Source: Pseudomonas sp. KU43P (GTDB lineage: Bacteria > Pseudomonadota > Gammaproteobacteria > Pseudomonadales > Pseudomonadaceae). From it: DNA of 64,000 nucleotides. The translations under genes and the position numbers were made by a program. Shown here one piece after another: positions 35,568 to 45,690 of the stretch (the first letter of the stretch is position 1; the number at the start of each line of letters is the position of its first letter). The stretch spans positions 440,001 through 504,000 of the forward strand of contig NZ_AP019365.1 in NCBI RefSeq assembly GCF_033095865.1. Direction: 5' to 3'. Under the pieces are notes generated by a model that had not been told where the DNA came from, did not search any database, and saw only the letters and a program-made list of their open reading frames with translations.

Positions 35568-37451
35568 TCAGCCCTTGCGGGTCAGCAGCGCAGGGCGCTC
35601 GCCACGGGGGCGGCTTGGCAGGTCGTCCAGTTGCTCAGGCGTCGGGTAACGGTCGAGCTTGGACTCCTTGCGGATGATCACCGGCTGGTTCTGCGGCTCG
35701 CGCGAGCTGCGTACTGCCGGCTCCTGGCGCAACCCATCGTCTCGACCGGCCGGGCGGTTGCGCCCACCACCATCACGACGGCCGCCACCGCCATTGTTGT
35801 TGCGCGGTGGGCGCTTTTCACCGCTGGCGTTACGTGGTTGCCCGCCATTACGGCCCTGGCCACCCCCGTTGTTGCGCTGGCCAGCGCCCTGGCCTTGCTG
35901 GCCGGCACCGGCAGTGCCACCTGGGCGACGGTTGCGGCCTTGGTTCTTGGCGTTCTGGTAAGGGCTGACGTAGTCGGCACGGTTGCCGAAATTGTCGACG
36001 TCGTCGTCCAGGAACTCTTCCGGGTCACGGTCGGCTGGCGCTTTCGGCGCGCTCGCCTGGCTCGCCTGCTGCTGGCGTGGCTTCTTGTCACGCGGCTTGC
36101 GAGGCTGTTGCTTGTCGCCGGCCTTTTCCTTGTCGGCAGATTTTTCCGCCGCTTGTGGTTTGGCCTTGCCTTTGTCCTTGCCTTTGTCCTTGCGGCCACC
36201 GCTGCCGTCTTTGCCGCCTTCACCGCGAGCCTGCTGGTTACGGCCACCGCGGCCGTTGTTTTGCGGGCGTTCGCGTACTTCTGGCTTCTCGGCTTCCACC
36301 TGGCTTGCATCGAAGCCCATCAGGTCGCCATCGGCGATTTTCTGCTTGGTGACGCGCTCGATGCTCTTGAGTAGTTTTTCTTCATCTGGCGCGACCAGGG
36401 AAATGGCCTCACCCGAGCGCCCGGCGCGGCCGGTACGGCCGATACGGTGAACGTAATCTTCCTCGACGTTCGGCAGCTCGAAGTTGACCACGTGAGGCAG
36501 TTGGTCGATATCCAGCCCGCGTGCGGCGATGTCGGTGGCGACCAGCACGCGTACGGCGTTGGCCTTGAAGTCGGCCAGGGCCTTGGTGCGGGCGTTCTGG
36601 CTCTTGTTGCCGTGGATCGCGGCGGCGGTCAGGCCGTGCTTTTCCAGGTACTCGGCCAGGCGGTTTGCGCCATGCTTGGTGCGAGTGAACACCAGCACCT
36701 GCTCCCAGGCACCCAGGGTGATCAGGTGCGCCAGTAGAGCACGCTTGTGGCTGGCGGGCAGGCGATAGACGCGTTGCTCGATACGCTCGACCGTCGTGTT
36801 CGGCGGGGTGACTTCGATGCGCTCCGGGTTGTGCAGGAGCTTGTCGGCCAGGTCGGTGATGTCCTTGGAGAAGGTCGCCGAGAACAGCAGGTTCTGGCGC
36901 TTGGCCGGCAGGCGGGCGAGGACCTTCTTGACGTCATGGATGAAGCCCATGTCGAGCATGCGGTCGGCTTCGTCCAGTACCAGGATTTCCACATGGGCCA
37001 GGTCGACCTTGCCTTGACCGGCCAGGTCGAGCAGGCGGCCAGGGCACGCGACAAGAACGTCGACGCCCTTGGCGATGGCCTGGATCTGCGGGTTCATGCC
37101 AACGCCGCCGAAGATGCAGGCGCTGACCAGGGGCAGGTCACGGGCGTACACCTTGAAGCTGTCATGCACCTGGGCTGCCAGCTCGCGGGTTGGCGTCAGC
37201 ACCAGGACACGCGGTTGGCGCGGGCCATGGCGCTGGGATTTGTCGGGGTGACCGGCTGGGAACAGGCGCTCGAGAATCGGCAGGGCGAAGCCGCCGGTCT
37301 TACCAGTACCAGTCTGAGCGGCAACCATCAGGTCACGGCCTTGCAACACGGCGGGAATGGCCCGCTGTTGCACCGGAGTCGGCTGGGTGTAGCCCGCAGC
37401 TTCGATAGCGCGGACAAGTGCCTCGGAGAGACCGAGGGAAGCAAAGGACAT
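35568..37451 (-). CDS. rhlE: DEAD-box RNA helicase RhlE
   Basis: The 627-residue helicase has the Q-motif [27 protein letters not shown], motif [10 protein letters not shown], motif II DEAD ([14 protein letters not shown]), SAT (LFSATF) and motif [13 protein letters not shown] in the first 380 residues. The remaining 240 or so residues are a low-complexity basic tail, first Lys/Glu-rich then rich in Arg, Gly, Asn and Gln ([23 protein letters not shown]), as in RNA-degradosome-associated RhlE proteins. The start at ATG 37451 is chosen by the family N-terminus [13 protein letters not shown] and an AGGA upstream. RhlE acts in cold adaptation, ribosome assembly and RNA turnover. Confidence 0.95.
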   Translation of the reverse strand: MSFASLGLSEALVRAIEAAGYTQPTPVQQRAIPAVLQGRDLMVAAQTGTGKTGGFALPILERLFPAGHPDKSQRHGPRQPRVLVLTPTRELAAQVHDSFKVYARDLPLVSACIFGGVGMNPQIQAIAKGVDVLVACPGRLLDLAGQGKVDLAHVEILVLDEADRMLDMGFIHDVKKVLARLPAKRQNLLFSATFSKDITDLADKLLHNPERIEVTPPNTTVERIEQRVYRLPASHKRALLAHLITLGAWEQVLVFTRTKHGANRLAEYLEKHGLTAAAIHGNKSQNARTKALADFKANAVRVLVATDIAARGLDIDQLPHVVNFELPNVEEDYVHRIGRTGRAGRSGEAISLVAPDEEKLLKSIERVTKQKIADGDLMGFDASQVEAEKPEVRERPQNNGRGGRNQQARGEGGKDGSGGRKDKGKDKGKAKPQAAEKSADKEKAGDKQQPRKPRDKKPRQQQASQASAPKAPADRDPEEFLDDDVDNFGNRADYVSPYQNAKNQGRNRRPGGTAGAGQQGQGAGQRNNGGGQGRNGGQPRNASGEKRPPRNNNGGGGRRDGGGRNRPAGRDDGLRQEPAVRSSREPQNQPVIIRKESKLDRYPTPEQLDDLPSRPRGERPALLTRKG

Positions 37452-37670
37452 GGGCAATCCTGTTCTCGTGGGGGCTGGGCCCGTTGGGATGTTCTGCCTG
37501 GCGCGACGGGCATCGGTGAGATGCGATCGCGTCCGGTCCAGCTTGGCTTTCACTGCACATCCGGGACGCGGGGGGTGGACGCCAATGGGGCGTCAGTGCC
37601 GATCGGGATGCTTGTTGCGAGGCCGAGCGTCCGGGCGTGAGCCGGGCGGGAAGGCCCGAGTATAACAGAG
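37452..37670 (-). promoter_or_regulatory. rhlE leader / promoter region
   Basis: This 219-bp gap between a binding-protein stop and rhlE has no gene. A -10-like TATACT lies on the minus strand at 37659-37664 without a good -35, which would give a leader of about 200 nt. Long leaders are common on cold-regulated helicase mRNAs, but the assignment is tentative. Confidence 0.3.
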
Positions 37671-38459
37671 CTATTGCAGCGTGCTGCTTTCCTGCTGCTC
37701 AACGGCGTCAGGAAGATAGCTGGCGTCGCCAATATAACGTTCGATTATCGCGACAAAGGCCGGCTCCTGCTTGAACCGACGCAGTTCATCGGTGAAGGCC
37801 TGAGCCAGCGCTTCGCGGCCAGGTTTGCGTGCTAGCCCCAGATACTGTGGCTGGCGACTGATCACCAACGGCAGCTCCTCGACCTGTTGCTCCAGGCCCA
37901 GTTGCCGACGCAGAAAGCGCCCGACCATGCGGTCGGTGATCAGCAGGTCGATGCGGCCAAGCGCGAGTTTGCCGAAGTTGGCTTCATGGCTGGGGGCCGA
38001 TTCACGCCTGAAGCCCGATGCTTCCTGGAACTCCGGACCGTAGGCATAACCTGGCGAGGTGCCTACGGTCAGGCCATTGAGGTCGCTGAGCTGGTGGATG
38101 ACATGACGACGGCGGTTGGCCTGGTACAACACGAATTCGGCATCCGACATGGGCTCCAGCGGGTAGATCATGTAGGCCGTGCGTGCATCGACCTTGAATA
38201 TGTCCATCACCCCGTCCGCCTGGCCTTGCTCGATCATGGCCAGACAACGCTTCCAGGGCATGAACTGCCACTCCACCTCAACGCCCAACCGCTTGAACAC
38301 TTCGCGGGTAACTTCGTAGTCGATGCCCTTGGGTTCGCCGCCCTCCTGGTAGATGTACGGGGCCCAGTCGTCGCTGACCAGGCGCAGGCGCTCACCAAGC
38401 GCCATCGGGCTCAGGCAGGCGAGCAGGAAGATGCACAGCAGGCGGGTAATAACGGGCAT
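37671..38459 (-). CDS. Periplasmic amino-acid-type solute-binding protein (family 3)
   Basis: The 262-residue protein has a signal peptide (MPVITRLLCIFLLACLSPMALG) followed by a family 3 binding-protein core: LRLVSDDWAPYIYQEGGEPKGIDYEVTREVFKRLGVEVEWQFMPWKRCLAMIEQGQADGVM and later LNGLTVGTSPGYAYGPEF and GRIDLLITDRMVGRFL. No permease or ATPase genes are adjacent, so it may be an orphan sensor or binding protein rather than part of a complete ABC importer. It is similar in layout to the protein at 62383-63120. Confidence 0.88.
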   Translation of the reverse strand: MPVITRLLCIFLLACLSPMALGERLRLVSDDWAPYIYQEGGEPKGIDYEVTREVFKRLGVEVEWQFMPWKRCLAMIEQGQADGVMDIFKVDARTAYMIYPLEPMSDAEFVLYQANRRRHVIHQLSDLNGLTVGTSPGYAYGPEFQEASGFRRESAPSHEANFGKLALGRIDLLITDRMVGRFLRRQLGLEQQVEELPLVISRQPQYLGLARKPGREALAQAFTDELRRFKQEPAFVAIIERYIGDASYLPDAVEQQESSTLQ

Positions 38460-38502
38460 GGCGCGAGATTACGCGCTCGGGCGGGGCAAGGCCAGAGACG
38501 GC

Positions 38503-39597
38503 TCAGTGTGCTGCGGTTCTGAGCAGGTGTGCCTCGATGTCTTTGCGCCGCTCGCCCAGCGACAAGCGCAAGCCCGGATGGCGCAGGCACTGGCGCAGTT
38601 GCTCGGGAGCCATGTTGCCATTGCGTTCGTTCAGATTTGCCAGCGCCTTGTCCCACCAGGCTGGCGCACAGGCGCGGTCGAACTCGTTGGGGTAGGGGTA
38701 GCAGCCGTACAGCAATTCACGGGCAAACTGGCGCTCATGGCTTGGCAGGGTCAGGCTCAGCGCCTTGTAGCCCAGGCGGTGCAGCGCCGGTGGCCGCGGC
38801 AGCTGGTCGTTGACCTGCAGTACGTCAGCCAGCGCCGCCGCACTCAATGGGTCGTCACCATGCTTGCGCAGCCACGCCTGGATCTTGGCACGGAACTGGG
38901 CCTTGCGGCTCCAGTAGTGATGGATGACGTCGGTACATTCAGCCAGCTCGAGCTTGCGGTACGCCGCCACCGCCAGGCAGAACTCTTCCAGGGTATAGGC
39001 CGTTCGGGCCAGCGGGTAGAGTTCGTCCATCAGTGCGATGGAATGGTCGAGCGCCGGGGCGTCGGCTGCGGTGAGCCCGATCACTCCGGAGTTCAGCAGC
39101 GGCATCTGGCAATCGGCCAGGTCACGTTGCTGAAGAATGGCCAGCAGGTTCTTGTACAGCAGACACTTCTGGTTGGCGCCATAACGCGGGCCGATGAAGT
39201 TGCACAGCAGGCGGCCCTGGCCGACGCGGTGGAACAGTTTCATGGGCGAGGTGCGGAAGAAGGTGTCGGTGTCGATCAGCACGGCCAGTGGATGCTGCCG
39301 CAGTACCTCGCGCAGCAGTACGTGCTTGCTGCGAAAATGGTAACCGTGCGGTTCGTTCCAGGCCTTGCGGGTGGCTTCGTCAAGCAGGTGCACGGTGACC
39401 GGCAACTTGCGGTAGGGCGCCGGGTTGTCGGTGTAGACCTGGATGTCGATGGCCTCGCCAGCCTTGGTGTCCAGGTGCGCCAGGGCGCTGACGATACTGA
39501 AGCAAGCCTCATGATGATAAGTGGCCGGCCCGAAGGCCAGGTAGACCAGTTGCGGGCGCGAAGGCGAGAGCGGTGGCATTTCTGGCAAGACCTGCAT
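38503..39597 (-). CDS. Putative glycosyltransferase (GT-A / nucleotide-diphosphosugar transferase-like)
   Basis: The 364-residue protein is not one I can name. Its N-terminal part (LVYLAFGPATYHHEACFSIVSALAHLDTKAGEAIDIQVYTDNPA) resembles the Rossmann-like start of GT-A enzymes. A DxD-type motif IDTDTFF (residues 108-114) follows a hydrophobic strand, and MPLLNSGVIGL resembles the acceptor-side segment in GT8-like enzymes. A helical C-terminal region follows. It has no signal peptide or membrane helix. It lies between metF and a binding-protein gene and shows no obvious link to an LPS or exopolysaccharide cluster. Glycosyltransferase activity is inference from the motifs. Confidence 0.65.
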   Translation of the reverse strand: MQVLPEMPPLSPSRPQLVYLAFGPATYHHEACFSIVSALAHLDTKAGEAIDIQVYTDNPAPYRKLPVTVHLLDEATRKAWNEPHGYHFRSKHVLLREVLRQHPLAVLIDTDTFFRTSPMKLFHRVGQGRLLCNFIGPRYGANQKCLLYKNLLAILQQRDLADCQMPLLNSGVIGLTAADAPALDHSIALMDELYPLARTAYTLEEFCLAVAAYRKLELAECTDVIHHYWSRKAQFRAKIQAWLRKHGDDPLSAAALADVLQVNDQLPRPPALHRLGYKALSLTLPSHERQFARELLYGCYPYPNEFDRACAPAWWDKALANLNERNGNMAPEQLRQCLRHPGLRLSLGERRKDIEAHLLRTAAH

Positions 39598-39673
39598 GTT
39601 CCAGTAAGGAAATAAGGCCTCAGTCTATGACCAAAGCCTTAATCATTACTGAATAAGATCTTGCCAAAAAGTT

Positions 39674-40519
39674 TCAGCGAGGCAGCTTCAGATTGTTCCA
39701 GATAGCCAGGCTGGCATCGGCTTGGTTCAGCGTATAGAAGTGCAGGCCCGGTGCGCCGCCTTGCAGCAGTTGCTCGCACATGTGGGTGATCACTTCTTCA
39801 CCGAAGGCCTGAATGCTTGCGGTATCGTCGCCATAGGCTTCCAGCTGCTTGCGGATCCAGCGCGGGATCTCGGCGCCGCAGGCGTCGGAGAAACGTGCCA
39901 GCTTGCTGTAGTTGGTGATCGGCATGATGCCGGGCACTACCGGAATGTCCACGCCCAGCTTCTGTGCGCGCTCGACGAAATAGAAGTAGCTGTCGGCATT
40001 GAAGAAGTACTGGGTGATGGCGCTGTCGGCACCGGCCTTGACCTTGTGCACGAAGTTGGCCAGGTCGGCCTCGAAGTTGCGCGCCTGCGGGTGCATTTCC
40101 GGATAAGCGGCGACTTCCAGGTGGAAGTGGTCACCGGTTTCCTGGCGGATGAACTCGACCAGGTCGCTGGCATAACGCAGTTCGCCACTGGCCATGCCCA
40201 TGCCCGACGGCAGGTCGCCACGCAGGGCAACGATGCGCTTGATGCCGGCAGCCTTGTACTCGGCCAGCAGGGCGCGTAGCTCGTCCTTGGTGTCGCCGAC
40301 GCACGACAGGTGCGGGGCGGCCGGTACCTTCACTTCACTTTCCAGCTGCAGCACGGTGTTCAGCGTGCGATCGCGGGTCGAACCGCCGGCACCGTAGGTG
40401 CAAGAGAAGAAGTCCGGGTTGTAGGTCGCTAGCTGCTTGGCAACGGCCATCAGCTTTTCGTGACCGGCGTCGGTCTTGGTGGGGAAGAACTCGAAACTGT
40501 AGCGGCGTTCTTGTGACAT
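39674..40519 (-). CDS. metF: 5,10-methylenetetrahydrofolate reductase
   Basis: The 281-residue flavoprotein makes 5-methyl-THF for methionine synthesis. It begins MSQERRYSFEFFPTKTDAGHEKLMAVAKQLATYNPDFFSCTYGAGGSTRDRT and continues with LRGDLPSGMGM, AAYPEMHPQA and a C-terminal region typical of MetF. The ATG at 40519 gives the family start and length. It lies downstream of ahcY, with a 12-bp terminator-like hairpin in the gap, so its expression may depend on read-through. Confidence 0.97.
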   Translation of the reverse strand: MSQERRYSFEFFPTKTDAGHEKLMAVAKQLATYNPDFFSCTYGAGGSTRDRTLNTVLQLESEVKVPAAPHLSCVGDTKDELRALLAEYKAAGIKRIVALRGDLPSGMGMASGELRYASDLVEFIRQETGDHFHLEVAAYPEMHPQARNFEADLANFVHKVKAGADSAITQYFFNADSYFYFVERAQKLGVDIPVVPGIMPITNYSKLARFSDACGAEIPRWIRKQLEAYGDDTASIQAFGEEVITHMCEQLLQGGAPGLHFYTLNQADASLAIWNNLKLPR

Positions 40520-40560
40520 CACTCGTTCCTCGAGCAGCGCGCTTCGGCGGCGTGCTGCAA

Positions 40561-40594
40561 GTAAAAGCCAGATCGGTGATGGCCGATCTGGCTT
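40561..40594 (-). terminator. Intrinsic terminator-like hairpin between ahcY and metF
   Basis: On the minus strand the arms AAGCCAGATCGG and CCGATCTGGCTT form a perfect 12-bp stem with a 6-base loop, followed by TTTTAC. This is a good intrinsic terminator and suggests that metF is partly or wholly uncoupled from ahcY, or receives only read-through transcript. Confidence 0.75.
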
Positions 40595-40673
40595 GGGCAT
40601 CGTTCAAGATCTCTGCTGCCTGAGCTGCAAGCGGCGTGGCAACACCAGCCGCTTGAGGCTCCAGGCTTGCCGC

Positions 40674-42277
<1,604 letters not shown>

Positions 42278-42379
42278 GGCTTTCTGTCGATTTATCGAGA
42301 CGATAGTCGATGTTCAATGGAGAGGCTGGCGCCGCTCTGCCATCATTACTTCACGTTAGCCAAGCAGGTCAGGAGTACT

Positions 42380-42781
42380 ATGAACTTTCACACCCGCAAA
42401 TGGGTAAAACCCGAAGACCTCAACCCCAACGGCACACTGTTCGGTGGCAGCTTGCTGCGCTGGATCGACGAAGAGGCGGCGATCTACGCCATCGTCCAGC
42501 TGGGCAACCAGCGCGTGGTGACCAAGTACATGTCGGAAATCAACTTCGTCAGTGCCTCGCGTCAGGGCGACATCATCGAGCTGGGTATCACGGCCACCGA
42601 ATTCGGCCGCACCTCGATCACCTTGCGCTGCGAAGTGCGCAACAAGATCACTCGCAAGAGCATCCTCACGGTAGACCGCATGGTCTTCGTCAACCTAGGC
42701 GAAGACGGCTTGCCGGCGGCCCATGGGCGGACCGAGATCAAGTACGTGCAGGACCAGTTCCCGGATTCGGCGGTGGAGTGA
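42380..42781 (+). CDS. Acyl-CoA thioesterase (hotdog fold, YciA-like)
   Basis: The 133-residue protein has a single hotdog domain: MNFHTRKWVKPEDLNPNGTLFGGSLLRWIDEEAAIYAIVQLGNQRVVTKYMSEINFVSASRQGDIIELGITATEFGRTSITLRCEVRN. The NPNGTLFGGSLLRWIDEEAA segment is the signature of YciA/acyl-CoA thioesterases, with the catalytic Asp in WIDEEA. Substrate range is unknown. AGGAG precedes the ATG at 42380. It is divergent from ahcY and followed by a REP hairpin. Confidence 0.93.
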   Translation: MNFHTRKWVKPEDLNPNGTLFGGSLLRWIDEEAAIYAIVQLGNQRVVTKYMSEINFVSASRQGDIIELGITATEFGRTSITLRCEVRNKITRKSILTVDRMVFVNLGEDGLPAAHGRTEIKYVQDQFPDSAVE

Positions 42782-42788
42782 TGGCTTC

Positions 42789-42909
42789 GGGGCTGCTCTG
42801 CAGCCCAATCGCCGGCAAGCCGGCTCCCACAGGGCTGACACAGCCCGTGAAAGCCGTGGAGTACCTGTGGGAGCCGGCTTGCCGGCGATTGGGCCACGAA
42901 GCGGCCCCC
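42789..42909. repeat. Paired REP hairpin between the thioesterase gene and nhaP
   Basis: Inverted REP units (AATCGCCGGCAAGCCGGCT and complement) with outer GGGGCTGC / GCGGCCCC partners lie between the two converging stops. Confidence 0.85.
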
Positions 42910-42916
42910 GCCATCC

Positions 42917-44152
42917 TCAAGCCTGTGCGCTGACCCTTCGCACCACCCCGCCGATGCTCAACCCCTGCACCAGAATCGACGACAGCACCACGATGTAGGT
43001 GATCGAAAGCAGCAGGTCACGTTCGCTCCCCTGAGGCAACGACAGGGCTAGCGCCACCGAAACCCCGCCTCGCAAACCACCCCAGGTCAGCACCCGCACC
43101 GTGCCTTTCGGCACACTGCGCCAGCGCCGCAGCAGCACGATGGCCGGTGCCACCGTCAGCAAGCGTGACAGCAGCACCGCCACCGCCAGCACACCGCCTG
43201 CCGCCAGGTGCAGCCAGTTGAACGGCAGCAGCAACAGTTCCAGGCCGATCAGCGCGAACAGCAGGGCGTTGAGCATGTCGTCGATCAGTTCCCAGAAACC
43301 GTCCATGTAGCGGCGGGTCATGTCGTTCATCGCCAGGTTGCGCCCCAGGTTGCCGATGATCAGGCCGGCCACCACCATTGCGATCGGTGCCGAGACGTGC
43401 AACTCGTAGCACATCGCCGAGCCACCGATGACCAGTGCCAGGGTCAGCATGACCTCGACCTGGTACTGCTCGACGCTCTTGATCATGCGGTAGGTGGCGT
43501 AGCCGATCAGCCCGCCGAACACCACGCCGCCGACGGCTTCGCGGGCGAACAGCAGCGCGGTGTCGGAGAAGCTCGGCGTTTCGCCCAGCTGGATGATCCC
43601 CAGCAGCACGGTGAATACCACGACAGCCGTGCCATCGTTGAACAGCGACTCGCCGACGATGGTGGTTTTCAGCGGTTTGGAGGCGTTGGCGGTACGCAGG
43701 GCCCCCAGCACGGCGATCGGGTCGGTCGGGGAGATCAGTGCGCCGAACAGCAGGCAGTAGATCAGCGGCACCTGCCAGCCGAACAGGGCAAATACCCAGT
43801 GCGACAGGTAGCCGATGACTACGGTGGCAATCAGTACGCCAAGGGTCGCCAGCAGGCCGATGGGCCAGCGGTAGCTGCGCAGGTCTGCAAGGTTGACGTG
43901 CAGTGCGCCGGCGAACAGCAGGAACGCGAGCATCCAGTGCATCAGCAGGTCATTGAAGTCGATCTGGCTCATCAGCCCTTCGACGCGCTCTTCCAGGCCC
44001 GGGAAGCCGATCAGGCTCAGGCCCTGGAGCATCAGGGAAAACAGCAGTGCCGTAACCATCACGCCGATGGCGGGCGGCAGGCCGATGAAGCGGTAATTGA
44101 CGTAGGTGAGGAGGGTGGTGAGGCAGATGAACGCGGCTACTAATTCAAGCAT
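42917..44152 (-). CDS. Sodium/proton antiporter, CPA1 family (NhaP-like)
   Basis: The 411-residue membrane protein has the CPA1 features: MLELVAAFICLTTLLTYVNYRFIGLPPAIGVMVTALLFSLML at the start, AFLLFAGALHVNLADLR, LLFGALISPTDPIAVLGALR and GESLFNDGTAVVVF, with the paired acidic ion-binding residues. About twelve helices are expected. The ATG at 44152 is chosen because CAGGATTTGGG precedes it and the upstream extension reads as non-coding. Substrate choice between Na+ and K+ cannot be told from sequence. Confidence 0.92.
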   Translation of the reverse strand: MLELVAAFICLTTLLTYVNYRFIGLPPAIGVMVTALLFSLMLQGLSLIGFPGLEERVEGLMSQIDFNDLLMHWMLAFLLFAGALHVNLADLRSYRWPIGLLATLGVLIATVVIGYLSHWVFALFGWQVPLIYCLLFGALISPTDPIAVLGALRTANASKPLKTTIVGESLFNDGTAVVVFTVLLGIIQLGETPSFSDTALLFAREAVGGVVFGGLIGYATYRMIKSVEQYQVEVMLTLALVIGGSAMCYELHVSAPIAMVVAGLIIGNLGRNLAMNDMTRRYMDGFWELIDDMLNALLFALIGLELLLLPFNWLHLAAGGVLAVAVLLSRLLTVAPAIVLLRRWRSVPKGTVRVLTWGGLRGGVSVALALSLPQGSERDLLLSITYIVVLSSILVQGLSIGGVVRRVSAQA

Positions 44153-44330
44153 CCCAAATCCTGTAACGATGGCTTCCAAGTCGTACCCGAGGGGCATCGG
44201 GCAGTTGTTTGATGACCTGGCGATGGTTTCGGGACACAGCTTTGACCGGATTTGTTCTTTTCGTTCCATGGCTCCTTCCGGGCCGGAAGCGTTGTATCGT
44301 TGCCAGCTCTGACTGCAAGGAGCGCCCCGC

Positions 44331-45164
44331 GTGTTGGCAACTTCCCTGGTTCTGATCGCCGCCCTGCTGCACGCGACCTGGAACACCCTGATCAAATTTA
44401 GCGGTGAGCGCTTGCTGGTCATCGCCAGCATGGACACCGTGGCGCTGGTCTTCGCCGTGTTCGCCGTGGCGTTCACCGAATTTCCCCCGGCCGAGATCTG
44501 GCCCTGGTTGCTCGCCTCGGCGCTGGCCGAGCAGCTGTACCGCTTCCTGCTGATCCAGGCCTACCGGGTCGGCGACCTGGGCCTGGTCTATCCTCTGATG
44601 CGCGGGCTGTCGCCGCTGGTGGTGCTAGGGCTGACCCTGGCGTTCGCTGGCGAGTCGCTGAGCCAGCAGCAGATCATCGGCATTCTGCTGATCCCTTGTG
44701 GCATGGCCTGCCTGTTGTGGCAGGGCGGCGGCGGGGATCGGCTGCCCTGGTCGATGTTGCCGGTGGTGGCGCTAATCGGCTTGTGCATTGGCTGCTATAC
44801 GTGGTTCGACGGGCAGGCTGTGCGGCTGTGGGGCAAGCCTTGGGACTACCTGGTGTGGCTGACCTTGCTCAGCGCCTGGCCATTCCCGGTGCTGGCCAGC
44901 GTGGCGCGGCGGGCACCGTTCGTGTTGTTCTGGCGCATGCAATGGCGGTTGGGCCTGGCGGTGGGGCTGTGCGTGCTGCTCAGCTACGCGCTGGTGCTGT
45001 GGGCCATGCACCTGGGCTCGGTGGCCGAGACCGCGGCGTTGCGTGAGCTGAGCGTGATCCTGGTGGTGCTGCTGGGCATGCGCTACCTCAAAGAACCTTT
45101 TGGCGGGCCAAGACTCCTAGCATGCGGGCTGGTCCTGGCAGGCATGCTGGTGATGAAGCTCTAA
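44331..45164 (+). CDS. EamA/DMT family transporter
   Basis: The 277-residue protein starts at GTG 44331, preceded by AAGGAG. It has about ten hydrophobic segments and the two-repeat EamA layout (LVLIAALLHATWNTLIKFSGERLLVIASMDTVALVFAVFAV ... YPLMRGLSPLVVLGLTLAFAGESLSQQQIIGILLIPCGMACLL, with a second repeat near the C-terminus ending GALRELSVILVVLLGMRYLKEPF-type). Such proteins export metabolites or drugs; the substrate is unknown. It is divergent from nhaP and followed by a MAPEG gene 27 bp after its stop. Confidence 0.9.
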   Translation: MLATSLVLIAALLHATWNTLIKFSGERLLVIASMDTVALVFAVFAVAFTEFPPAEIWPWLLASALAEQLYRFLLIQAYRVGDLGLVYPLMRGLSPLVVLGLTLAFAGESLSQQQIIGILLIPCGMACLLWQGGGGDRLPWSMLPVVALIGLCIGCYTWFDGQAVRLWGKPWDYLVWLTLLSAWPFPVLASVARRAPFVLFWRMQWRLGLAVGLCVLLSYALVLWAMHLGSVAETAALRELSVILVVLLGMRYLKEPFGGPRLLACGLVLAGMLVMKL

Positions 45165-45191
45165 TCCATTTTCGAACAAGGAGTCATGAGC

Positions 45192-45578
45192 ATGACCGTT
45201 GCCCTGTGGTGCATCCTGATCGCGCTGGTGCTGGCGCCGCTTTGTGCGTTGATCGCCAAGGTCAGTAGCGGCCGCTTCGGCCTGAAGGACAATCACGACC
45301 CGCGCGCCTTCCTCGACACGCTGTCGGGGCTGCCGCGTCGTGCCCATGCCGCGCAGCAGAACAGCTATGAAGCGTTTCCGGCCTTCGCGGCGGCAGTGCT
45401 GGTGGCGGATGTCGTCGGCAATGCCGAGCAGGTGACGCAGGATGTGCTGGCGGTGATGTATATCACCAGCCGGCTGCTGTACATCATCTGCTACCTGGCG
45501 GACTGGGCGGCGTTGCGCTCGCTGGTGTGGTTTGCCGGGTTGGCGTTGATCGTGTCGTTCTTCGTGGTTTCTGCCTGA
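45192..45578 (+). CDS. MAPEG family membrane protein
   Basis: The 128-residue protein, MTVALWCILIALVLAPLCALIAKVSSGRFGLKDNHDPRAFLDTLSGLPRRAHAAQQNSYEAFPAFAAAVLVADVVG, has four membrane segments and the NxxE.F motif of MAPEG proteins (QNSYEAFPAF). The family includes glutathione-dependent detoxification enzymes. Two in-frame ATGs are possible, 45186 and 45192; AAGGAG (45178-45183) is better spaced for 45192. A REP hairpin follows. Confidence 0.9.
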   Translation: MTVALWCILIALVLAPLCALIAKVSSGRFGLKDNHDPRAFLDTLSGLPRRAHAAQQNSYEAFPAFAAAVLVADVVGNAEQVTQDVLAVMYITSRLLYIICYLADWAALRSLVWFAGLALIVSFFVVSA

Positions 45579-45591
45579 GATCGAGTTGCCT

Positions 45592-45680
45592 TCATCGCCG
45601 GCAAGCCGACTCCCACAGGTAGCGCACAGCTCCTGAGCGCTGTGATTTCCTTGTGCGAGCCGGCTTGCCGGCGATGAGGT
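45592..45680. repeat. Paired REP hairpin between the MAPEG gene and mltA
   Basis: Inverted REP units (CATCGCCGGCAAGCCGACT and complement CGGCTTGCCGGCGATG) lie between converging stops. Confidence 0.85.
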
Positions 45681-45690
45681 CAGTACAGGC

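Noticed and set aside
44172..44312. Short plus-strand frame MASKSYPRGIGQLFDDLAMVSGHSFDRI... between nhaP and the EamA gene
   Set aside because: 47 codons without a good Shine-Dalgarno and with no known family; it cannot be told from promoter DNA, though it could be looked at again with transcript data.
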